A DNA stretch of 64,000 nt from Euglena gracilis. Lineage: Eukaryota; Euglenida; Euglenophyceae; Euglenales. The stretch is taken from contig CP154955.1 of NCBI GenBank assembly GCA_039621445.1, positions 57,816,619 through 57,880,618 of the forward strand, read 5' to 3'. Positions 27,319 to 39,575 of the stretch are shown here, one piece after another; position 1 is the first letter of the stretch; each line of letters starts with the position of its first letter. The position numbers and the translations under genes were made by a program. The notes beneath the pieces are model-generated. The model saw nothing but the letters and a program-made list of their open reading frames with translations. It was not told the origin of the DNA and searched no databases.

Positions 27319-30300
27319 CCGTGCTGGCAGCGACAAAAACAGCATATGGATCTTGAAATATTAATTAAAAAAAAGACCAGCAAAAAGCGGAAACAAGCGC
27401 AAAACAAGCAAAATTCACCAAAAAAAGCACCAAAAAAAGCAAAATTCAGCTTCATGCCGTCGGGGCGGCCTGGCTGTAACAAATAACGAAATAATAAATG
27501 AAACAAATGAAAATAAAGAATACATAATGATAAATACGAACAAAGTGTAGATACCTCCCACTTAAACCCTCCCCATTGGGCCGACCAACCAAACCTTGAC
27601 TGTGAACCTCCTGGGGAAGAAAAATGAAAGACGCCAGGGAGAATTTTTTTCGGCATAAAACCTCCGAAAACTGATTTTTGGCGATTTTTATGCGATCCAT
27701 AAATCATCAAAAATGTTTCACAAATTTTTCTAATTTGCCAATTTGGCAGGTTTTGGGTCATTTTGGTGGGTCAGATTTTCACCAACAATTCCTTAACTTA
27801 TAACCCCCTCCCAGTCAATCACTTAGTCACTGGCCGAACCAAAAACCAGCCACCCCCGGGGGGTGACTGTTTTTTCGGAGTGACTGACTGGTTTTTGGCA
27901 CGAACCCCCTCCCCCCCGAGGGGGGGTCGGCAAAAAAACCACGAAAGTGACCCGGAGCCAAAGACGTCGGAAAATTTTTTTGGCTTTTTTCATGTTTTTG
28001 GTCAAGTTTCCTTTGGATTCCAGACCTAGCCCGCGTTGTCTGCCCACCCGAAAAACGCCCCGATTTGGCCCGATATTTCCAATTTTGCCCTGAAAAAAAT
28101 ACTGGGAAATTTGTCGGTCCCGGGGTGTTCCGAAATAGTTCTGGGATTATTCCACCCCGCCGATGTCTAACGGGTTCCCGTGAACGTTTGGAGGCCCCAA
28201 AACAAGGTTGTGCGGCAAAGGTAGATTACGGTTTTCCGTAAACATGCAAAAACAGAAGTTTGCGGAAAACCGTGAACATGAAGTGGTTTACGGTTTCCGT
28301 AACCTTGTGCTGCACCACTCTTGTTTGCGAATGGTACCTGGACCTTGTACCCAACCCCTGGACTCAGACTGATGGCCTTTTCGACCCAGCCCCTCACACA
28401 TATATCCAATGCAACGACTGAACATGTTCACTTGTTTCCGTAAACTTGCATATTAAAATTATTTGGTGTGGGCAGTGTATCCCAGGCCATGGTGTGTCTA
28501 TGTCGGTATGGTGTTGGTGCCAAGCTGTAGCAGTGTTCCCCACAAACACTGGCTGGGGTTGCTTCTGGTGTGTTGATCCCCCCACATCAAAGTGCAGTTG
28601 TGATTTGAAAACATCTTTATGAGCACAAACTGAAAGTTCAACAGATCAGAGAATGGAATCAACCCTGGGTACAGAAACCATGTTACTGCCGATATGCCCA
28701 GATGCCATAGACTGGCTAATGTCACGGGGTATCGAGTGCCCTCCCATCCCCCAACTCTTTTGAATGCCACACGCAAGAGAGGTCCCTCAACAACAACCCA
28801 GACAGCGCTTTCAAGGCTCACTCCAGAGAATGTCACGTGATGCCTCCCCCCTTGGTGGGTCACAACAGCTCCATCCGGACATTGAGATACCCCCCACCTT
28901 TGCAGTCGAATGAGATTTCCCTTCAAACTCCCCCACTGAGAGAAACATCCTGGAAAAATATTTATCCATCTGTGTACTCAATTTTAACAGTGCAGAGAAC
29001 TGCCCTAAGAAACACATCTCGCAGAAATGAAATTGAAAAGCTCTACAAAACAGGCTGAATTACACTGAACCTGAAACGGTGCAGCGTATCGTACGTTTTC
29101 AGAAATCCATTTGCTGTTGTTTGCTGCAATCAGGGGGAAAAATTGCCAAAAAAGACAACTGGAAATCATCAGAGCGAACACAATGCGGAGCAACCGCCTC
29201 CCAGTGTTGTCACTGACAACTCCAAATAAAAAACAAAATTATTTTTACTTACTTTCAACAGGTCTAATGTTCAAATCACCTTTTGGCAGCATCCTCGCCA
29301 ACACATTTCAAAAATATTGGGTCCTTTTCATGGGGAGCTTCTTTTGATCACTTTCAAATGAACCTTGGACGAGACAAAAACAGCCTTCTTCAGGAACCTT
29401 CTCTCTTCTATCATATATCATATCTTCAAATCACCGCCCACAACAACAGATCGAAGGAGAGACACGTGGGACTTGCCTCCATAAACTGGAAAAAATGCAA
29501 CGAACATAACTTCCTTTGGGAGCTTTGTACGCTTCCCTGAAATTTGATTGAGTGGGTGAGGACCACCTCGTAGTTTGCCCCTCCACTTCTAGGCCCCAGG
29601 CAACAATGGAGACCATCTGTGTCATCACAAATGCAAAAACACTGATATCCAGATGTTTACGGTTTCACGTAAAACTTTCTTCAACCGAGCATTGTTTATG
29701 GTTTTGCGTAAAACTCACTTTGTGTGTTGTTTACGGTTAACCGCGAAGGAGGGGAACCGTTGCTCTACTGGTCATGCAGGATTGTGGGGTGAGATCCGAT
29801 GAGATGCCTCCTCCCACCCCACAGGTCCTGAACGTAGCAGACGTTCTGGTTCTTATCAGGAGAGCCCAAAATAGGTTGCATCAAATGGATTGACATGGTG
29901 GCGCCGAGCAGTGATCGACACAGTGGGCAGTGAGTCAGAACCCTCTCACCAAAACACATTCCTGACTGAATGTGCCCTTCCCCCTCTGGGAGACCCCCTA
30001 AAATGCCAGATGACTCGGAAAATGCGGTTCAAACCAGCTTGGGGGCCGGGCAGAAAAATACGGGGCATTCTGGCGTCAGCTGTTGACTCTCCTCCCGGGA
30101 GCTGAGTTGTGGAAATGACATAAACTCCTCCTGGGCACCCTCACAGCAACGGCATCCCCCCCTTCAGCTGTGGGAACTCTACCACTCCTGTGTGATGCAC
30201 TACCAGTCCAGGAGGCAAGAGGAGAACCGGGGGGTGTCCAGCTGCCTGGCAGCTGGAAGGATAACCCAGAATGAGAGCATCCCCTTGTTAACCCGGCACA

Positions 30301-33300
30301 TTTTCAAACTTCAAACAAAGTTTACGTGAAACCCCAAACATCATTCACTTCACGGTGTCCCGTAAAACTTAATTTGGCAAGTCATACACCCACACCCTGC
30401 CCAGGAGAAGCAAGGGGTCTCACTGTTGCAAAAGGGGGAGGCTCAAAAGGCCAAATCAGGAAAATGGTGTTTACGGGTTTTGCAGGCATTTGGCCAGGCA
30501 ACCGCTGTTCTGGAAACACAGGGCCTTTTCGGAGACAAACACAAAATTTCGGAAACAGCCTCTGCTGGGGGGTAGCAGTCGATTTCGGCCGGCACTAGAA
30601 ATAAGAAAAATGGACAACAGCGGAATCGACACAAACGGGCCAATAATTCCTGATACAGCAAAACGCCCAAAGTGCCCAAAACGGGGTCAACGGGGTCATT
30701 TTAGCGAGGCGGAAATCAGCCCAGAAATTTTCCCGGAAAATTTTGGAGCAAAAGTTCACGGGAACCCATGACCTTTTCCGTGAAAAAACGTCGAAAAAAA
30801 GTGGGCAGACAACGCGGGCTAGGCCAGAGTGGCCGACCCCCCCCCCTGGGGGGGTAGTGGCTGACTGGTTTCCGGGGAAAAAAGGACTGACTGGTTTTTC
30901 GAAGAGTGGAGTGACCCCCCCTCATCGCGCCAGGGGTTGGTAAAAAATTGTATGACCCCCCCTTCCGCTGACAACCTTATAAACTGGGGGGGATAGGAGG
31001 TTAAAAAATGATGAATAAAACAAAAATACAATAACAAAATAATGCACCACTGAAAAAAGTCATCTCTGTGAATATGCTGTCCGGAGAAAAGCATAGGAGC
31101 TCACCGGGCCAAATGGTGTTGGCTGCTTGCCCGGCCAGCTGTGGTTCGTTACGATGGTACCATATTTTGGTGGACAATGAGTGGAAAATGCTTGCTTCCA
31201 TGCAAGAAAATGCAAGGTTGCCAGGGGAGATAAAACAACCCCCCCCCCTGGACAGCCATGAGACAAATAAAATAAAGCAGGAAGGTGACTGGAAACACAG
31301 CAAAATCACACAAAATGGTTCAGTTGGGTTTATCCATTGTGCAGAGGAGGTGTCCGGTTTGCCAAAAACTTCATTCATGGTTGTCCAACCTTTTTGTTCC
31401 AGACTTTATTTTGTTCCAGATTTTTTGTTCCAGAAATAGTCCAAGTTCTTTGAAATCATCATTTGGTTTGGCTCTCCCAAGCTTTAGGAATGCAAATGTA
31501 TTCCTTATTTGCCTCTAACAGTCACCTTGTTCGCAACTCCTTTGAAGGACCCAATCATTTTCACGAGTTAATTGTCCTCTTCGAATCTCCTTATCTCTAA
31601 ATGAGAAAAAGGTGAAAATAAATGCCAAAGGTCCATGAAAGGCTTCAACTCTGCCTGTCCTTTCGTTGGACGTTTGAAAATTTACATAGACTTTTATTCC
31701 TGTTGTTCCACATAGACTTCTATTCCTGGTATTCCGAATTATTCCAATTTATTCTGGTTTTCCTATTCCAGTTTATTCCGGTTCATTCCCCAGCGTAACA
31801 ATTCCCCTCCCGCATTGTGCGAAAATGTCCTTGAATGTTAAAAAGGGAAACCTGTGGACTTAGTGAAGCGTTTTTTGCCCAATTTTAACTTTGAAAACTT
31901 TGCTCCCAAGTAATAACCACCTTGCCCATTCTCTGGGGTCTAACCCTTAAAAATTCCCTGCTCCGGTCCACAGATTCACTCAGTGACCCACCCACCCACA
32001 ACCCCCCCCGGGGGGGGTCAACCACCCACCCACCCACCCAAAATCCAGCCAAAATCAGCCGAAAACGCTGAAAAGTTTTTCTGGCCCGGCCTTCACAGAA
32101 GGAAATCTCAAAACGATGCAAGGTAGTTTTTTGAGGGTGGTTTTCGATCATTTTTTTGGAGATCCCTTCGTCCGATCCCCCTAAGGGGTATTGCGAAGAA
32201 ATGCACTTAAATGGGGACTCTCTCCAGTTGAGCGCCAGAAGCGTCTACCAGAGAAAAGTGGGGAGGGACAAATCAGACTTCTGCCCACAACCAACTCGAA
32301 GAAGAAGTAACGCCAAAGGAAAAAAATTTAAGAAGGGGCGGGATTTCAGCACCTCCTGGATACCAACTTCAAATGTTTAGTAAAAAACCGACGGGATTGT
32401 TTTTTGGGGGGTATCACAAAAAATGCAATAAGATACACACAAAAAAACAAAATTACGAGGCATCCATTTTTGGAGGTTCCAGGTGAAAAAATAACAAGTG
32501 AATGATAATCTAAAAATATGTCTTGGTGTATCCGAAAGGCTTTTTCTTGGTAAACTTGTTGCTAAAACAATTGGTAAAATAATTGGACATAACAATGTCA
32601 AGCTTTTGGATGTGCTCGTGCTCGAATGGGGTCAAAAATGAAACTTTTTTTGAAATTCAAATCGTTTCCAGCAAAAAAAAAGCCCCTTGAAAAAAAAACC
32701 CAAAACCAGAAAAACGCATGCTTTGCCAAAAAAAAACACAAAAAAACTGCAAAAATATGATAATGCATTTCTCCCTCCCTCTGTCTTTTCCAGTTTTGTT
32801 TCTATTTTGCTGTATTTTTAATGATAATCCTTAAACATAAAAAAGCAGAATCCTGTCCCGAACGGACTGCGGTGCAGCCACGCAAGCCCCCCGGGGGGGA
32901 GAATGTCAAAAAGGGGCCCGGCCGTCGTCATCGTTTCGTTTCCGGCGGCCTCGCTTGCCCGGCCCGGCCATCATGTGGGGCCGGGGCGGGGCGGCTGCCT
33001 CGGGCCGTTGCCCGCAGGTCAGCGGTTGCCTCCACATGCCCGGTTTCATGGGAAAACTGGCTGGGACGGCAGACAAAGGGACCCAAAACTGACCCCCAAG
33101 GGTGGTGTGCCTGCCATGGGCAGGCACCCCATAGCGCCAGGCACCTCCCCTTGATTGCACTACAGCTTCTTGTCTGTTAATGGCCGGCGCCAACTTCGCT
33201 TCTGGCCCAGTTTGTGTGGGGAGTGGCCAGGGACCCCCCGGGGTGGGTGGCAAACAGAAGCCTTGTTGGGCTACCACCTGTCCCTTGTACATTAGGACGG

Positions 33301-36300
33301 AGAGCCTTTCCCTCCCCTCACATATTTGGGCTGCCAGAGCATTCGGTGCCTGGAGGTGTGCAATAACACTACCCACCCCAAAAACCCAACCCCCAGGGGG
33401 GAGTCGAAGTCCCTCGGGGGTGGCAGGGTTTATACTCGGAGGGGGGGGCGAACTTCCTCAATTTGCAAATTTGAGATTTGAAAATTTTTTGATCCAGCCG
33501 CAGGTCATGGCCACCCACACTGTCACTTTTGACACTTGACTGAAGCCCTTTTCTTTTGATCACTCTTCCGCTTTTCCCACTTTTCCCAGACAGAAGAAAA
33601 AGCCCAAAAGCATGGCGTCAAAATTACAGGTTTATGGGCGGGAAATTCGTTTGTAAGGAGTGGCGCTGTTGGTTTGCATTTGCTCTTTGACTTTTGGTTT
33701 CTGCTGCGTCGGGCCCAGGCTTCTTTTGAGATTTGTAAATGTAGTTTGCATTAACAAATCTTAAAGAGCACTCCCTCCGTTACCTGGGAGGAGGGAGTCG
33801 GCCACCTCGCTGCCCTTCCGTTAGGTGGACATTTTTTTGCATGGCTTCAAGTTGTGACGCCTGTTTTTTGTATGGCTGCAAGTTCGGATGAGGCCTCCCC
33901 GTGCCGCCTGCCCCGCCCCGGGAGGGCCGATGGGGGCTCCTCGATTTGCTCCAGGCGGGCCAGCAGGAGGGCCTGCTTCGCCTTCATGCGCTCCACGATG
34001 GAGAGGGTCGGGTCAGAGTCCAGCGGCGGCGACTGCGATGGAGAGATTTCTAATCACCAGCCCAAAAAGATACAAATATATTTCCACAAGTATTCTTAGG
34101 CGGCACAACTCGCACTTGGCAAATGACTGGGAAATGACTGGGAAACTGGGAAATGGGAAAATGACTGTAAAATTGCGCTGATGCGCAATCCTGCAAAAAA
34201 GTTCTGCTTTCCAACACCGAGGCCCGATTATCAGGACAGTCCGCACTGTGTCCCACACCCAGGGCCTGGGCACGACAGCCACAACTTGGCACGGCATTGT
34301 CTGCGGGCACACAGGGCCCAGAGGGCATGAATCCAATTGGGTAATGAAACAAGGGGACTGCGTTGCGCACGTGCGCAACGGCGCAACTAGAATTTTCAGT
34401 ACAAAAAATTAAACGCACTGCGCACTTGCACAATGGTTCTAGTTTTTTTGCAATCCTGAATGTGGGTGGTCATTTCGCACTTGCACAATGGTTCCACAAC
34501 GTATGAGCTAGAATGTGTTCATTACGCATCTGCGTAATGGCACACTGATTTAGAAATGAAAATTTAAAAGGTATATTGCGCAACTGCGCAATAGACATAC
34601 ACGTTTTTAAACTCTGAAATAGCGTGGCTGTTGCGCAGATGAGCAATCTAACTGCATGAACGGACAGCTGGGGTAGAGTATGTACCACCCAGAGGGGGTA
34701 GAGCACAATGTAACACAGGTGGATGCAAGCGTTCTCTCAATCATGTTGCCTTGAAATTGGGTAAACATTGCGCATCTGCACAACAGCCACGCAATTTTAG
34801 AATTTAAAAAAGTGCATGTCTATTGCGCAGTTGCGCAATATACCTCTTAAATCTCCATTCTACAAAAATGTGCCCATTGCGAGATGCGCAACAGTTACTA
34901 ACTGTGAACTTCTTATTTATATCCTGGGGGTGGAGAGAGCGGTTCTGGAGGTATCTCAACACCAGAGATGACAGAGCAAAAGTGAAGGAAAGCCTTGCCT
35001 GGAACAGGAAACCACCCCCCTGGCGCGTTAATGCATCCGCCATCTTCTTCATATCAAGACGTACCTTGCCCTATGCATCATGGCCCAATTCCAGTGCCTG
35101 AGGTTCCATTTACCTGTTTCGCAGTTCAGCATGCCTGAGGAGACCGACTTCTTGGTCACCAATTGAAACTCGAAACTTTTGTGTTTGCAAAACAAAAGGT
35201 GACAGATAAACCCTAGGAATCAAAGCCGAGGAAGCACTTTTGAAAAAAGCTTGCCACCCCCCTTTTCTCACCCAGGATTTGAAGAACATAACTTTGGGTA
35301 TGAGCGACTGTATTGAGAAATCCAAAAGGTACATCAACAACAGCAAAGATCGGTGGACATACTGGCACACCTTTTTCCGGTGGTTTGCAACCCACCAGAC
35401 AGCCCCATCACACCAGGCAGATAGAAGACACGGTTCAGCCAAAACAGATCATCCCAAGAAACCCTACTCCCAGCACTCAGTGTAGCGTCCCTATGGCTCC
35501 ACAGCCTGCCGCCCATGATTCGTCTTATTGGAACAACCCCTTCCTCCCCGGTGCCTGAATAATTCAAAATTACTAACCCAGCTTCTGGACACAGCAGTGC
35601 TCAAACCCCCCCATCATTCTCCTCAATCCTGCACCTTTTCCCACACTGTGCACACATTCATATACACCTGCTATTAGAATGCCCATTGCGCACATGCGCA
35701 ACACCTATCAATTGTGTATGTGCGCAATGCACAACCATTGCGCACGTGCGCAATGGTTAACGGAAGCTCTCTGGCGTGTTATGGTGGCCCTCTCTGCACG
35801 GCCACGTTTGGGCTTGGCGAGTAAATTCATTGCGCAGGTGCCAATGGACACGCCTGTATAATGCACTGCTTGTTGATTTCCTCACCAAGGCCAACACTGG
35901 CCGTGCAAAGAGGGCCTCCTGAACACACCATGGCATGCCGGAGAGACGCCCCTAAACTCAGGGGCTTCCGTTAAACATTGCGCAATGGCTGTGCGCACAT
36001 GCGCAATGGATAACTGTTTCGTATGTGCGCAATGGTCAACATAACCATTTTGTTCGAGTTGGAGTTGGAGTTGGAGTTGCTCACCAGGCAAGGGGACCCT
36101 GGGCTTGCCCTCAATTCCCCCCAACCCCTCCACCTGGGTGGTTCCCACTGGTCCACTCCTCATGCTTCCAGCTCCCAGGGGCCACAACTCCCTGGCATGA
36201 TGCTTTCCAGCTTTTTCACAATGTGTGTGTAGAGTCCACCTTCTGGATGACCCTGCAGGCAACCCTTCACGAACATATCGTGGAGCCTTTTTTAAAAAAA

Positions 36301-39187
36301 AAGGCAAAAAAAAGGGCGAAACATAGCCTGGCCTGTGCAGCACCATCTGGGAACACCACTCAAGGCTTCAAAAGCGAGGGACTCACAATGGGGGTTTCGG
36401 CCCGATTTTGGGAAAATTCACGTCTCCTGGAGTTGAAACCCAGGGTTTTGAACTTTGTCCCCAACACGGTGCACAGGTCAAAAAACACCAAAGTTGTGCC
36501 TGTTCCCTGGGTCCCAACATCGGCAAATGACGCGGGACCCTGAACAAAGGGTCCCTGCGGAACCAAAGGGTCAAAAGTGTGGATTTCAAAGCTGGGTTTT
36601 TAAAGAGTTCCAAAAAAAATTATGCAGGCGCGCAATGCAAAAATCAAAACCTTAAGTGCGAGTTAGGCCACCCAAGTTTATTGTAGAATTTGCTATTTTT
36701 ATATTGGAGCTATAAAAAAATTTTCGCATCGACAATCGGTGTGAAATGCCAAATTAGTTTTTATTACAGGAGATATAAAGGATAGGATGTAAAGGATAAG
36801 AGATATAGCTATATATTATTGTATCCCTTTAAATATCCTGGATGACGATTCATCCAGAAACCTTGTCACACCATTGTTTCCTGTTCAAGCCCCCCCACAA
36901 CCCCTGCCCACCCTGATAACCAACTTCAACTGCCCAATCAACGCACCTGCCACAATTTGCCCCAGATGATAAAAAAAAAGGGCAATAACCGAACCATCCG
37001 AAAATCACAGAATTCAATCAAATCGTCGCCGTGAAAATAACCCCCCTCTTAGTTGCACTAAGGCTTCTTGTCTGTTTATGGTCGGCGCTAACTTCGCTTC
37101 TGGCCCAGTTTGCTGCGTGGTGAGTGGCCAGGGAAAATAACCCCCCCCCTTGAGCCCAAATGAACACCAAAATGACTATATAGACGGTCCAGACGGGGGA
37201 CGTTCATTGGGCATAGGTTGTACGGGTATTTGAATTGCTGCAAAAAGTGACAATCTGGACGGACCGGTTGGGGGGGGGAGGATTTGCGTTGCAAAAATTA
37301 CCATAAGAGCCAAGAGACAATGAAATGATGTTTACACCATTTTTAGAATTTACACCAAATGATGAACCCCCAAATGACCAAAGAATGGGTCCCCATATGA
37401 ACCCCCGACAGCCTCCAATTTCGAGCTCCCAATTGGAAAACCGTGTTGGGGGGCTACAACATAAAGCAACTTGTGAAGCCACGATGGGCGAAGGCACCAA
37501 GAAATAATGACCATACAAGTACACAGCACAAGCAAACACTGTGCAGGGTTTTGCAGCAACTCAAAAATCAGATAATGACCTGTCGTTGTAAATGGTGGGT
37601 TTGAGCAGTGGTGTGCGCACTGCAACGCACCTACACCGCACCGCACCTGCACCACACCACACCCACACCACACCCGCACCACGCCACACCCACACCACAC
37701 CACACGCACACCACATCTACACCACGCCGCACCCCCACCACGCCACACCCACACCCGCACCACGCCACACCCACACCACACCCACAACACACCATACCCA
37801 CACCACACCACAGGCTGCCACACCTCGGGGCGGGGGGCCAGCGCCTCCACGGACCGGGACCGCTCCTGGCTGGCCTTCAGGCGCTTCAGGCGCTCCGACA
37901 GCTGCTCGTCGGGGGACGTCCGGCCGCTGCGGGCCCCGCCCCCCGCCGTGATGACTGGCGCGGCGGCCGGCACGTACACCGCCGCGGCGGGGCCGGGCGG
38001 GGGTACGGTGGCGGCGGGGCCGAGGGCAGAGGAGGAGGGGTATGGGAGCACGGCACTGCTACCGGGAGGATGCCCCGAAAATTAGAGCCCAAACTCCGAA
38101 CTAATTCGGTACGAACCCAAATTCCGAAAAAAAAATCGGGACGAACCCCAAATTCCTAAATCGGGATGAACCCAAATTCCTAATTCCACCGCCAACCAAC
38201 CTACCAACCAACCAACCAACCAACCAACCAACCAACCAAGTGGGGGATGGAAGAGGGGCATGGTGGCAATGTGCCCCCCCCCCCCGGTTCCAGGTCACAT
38301 TGGCCCCAGCGGGCCAACATGGCCAACTTTGTGGGGTCATGTTGACTCCAATGACTGAGGGGGACAAATCATCCGTGGGAGGGGGGGGATTACGAACGAG
38401 GAAGAGTCCCTGATGCCCAAAAAAAGTGCACATCAACATGAACCCAAATTCTCAATTCCAGGACAATTTCCTTACCGACCAACAGCATCTACCGAATCAA
38501 AAAATGCACACATGCCCCAGAAAGCCAAATCACCTGTGGCGGTCCGAGTTTTTATCCTGTGCAGATGTGCACACCGCGCCGGTGAAAATTTTTGCACTTT
38601 ATTTCCTCCAAATCATGCCAACATGCTTCCTGCGTTGTTTCTTGGGATTTCAAATTTGTTATGGCGCTCAAATCACACCTCCAAAAAGAATATCTCATTT
38701 AGTGGCTTTGGGGGGGGGGGCTTCGATTTGGGTACCCTTTTGTATCACTAAAAATCCTTAGGCGCTTCACGGATGGGAGGTGCATTAAGGGAACAGTTGA
38801 AAATTTTGAAATCCACAAAACCCATTTATTCTAACCTAACCCCACCGATAAACGTTCTCTGCCAACCCTCTTGCTAAATGGTTTAATAAAACCAAAGGTT
38901 TGCTGTAATGCTTTGGCAAAAAGCCAGTCCATCTTCCATTTGTGCGCTTTCAATATTGGGTGTGCAGTTGCTGGGGGTTGGGGTGACTTGGTTTCTGGCA
39001 GAAAACCTGGGGGCTTCATTTGGGGTTTTTGGGGGGGGGGTGCTGCGCATCCCTGTTTTCTGCATCAGAAATTTTTATGTGCCCTCCTTGGCAACAGGCC
39101 CGCCCCTAAGGAGCTGCTGGCCCAGCTGAGGCACCAGGTCCGTGTCGCCCAACACAGCACTGCGACATACTGCTGACACACTGCTGA

Positions 39188-39239
<52 letters not shown>

Positions 39240-39541
39240 GACAGACACACACTGCTGACACACATTATACACACATACACACACACACACACACACAGAC
39301 ACACACCCACACACTGCTGACACACTGCTGACGTACACACACACAGACAGACAGACACACACTGCTGACACACACGCACACACATACACTGCTGACACAC
39401 TGCTGACACACACGCACACGCATACACTGCTGACATACACAGACATGCACACACAGACACACACACACACAGACACGCAATGCTGACACACACACACACA
39501 CACACACAGACAGACACAGACACACACTGCTGGCACACACT

Positions 39542-39575
<34 letters not shown>

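Noticed and set aside
32906-33376. 157-codon minus-strand frame including [14 protein letters not shown]
   Set aside because: Overlaps repeat R85 and GC-rich low-complexity DNA. No conserved motif and no phase link to neighbouring exons.
35240-35485. Plus-strand frame with [20 protein letters not shown]
   Set aside because: Looks protein-like for about 60 residues but has no recognised domain, no donor or acceptor and no continuation. Possibly a decayed transposon piece; not supportable.
34165-36040. CRISPR-like array (regular spacing of palindromic repeats)
   Set aside because: Repeats are only 16-20 bp, imperfect and arranged as inverted arms. Spacers are not uniform, and the host is clearly eukaryotic.
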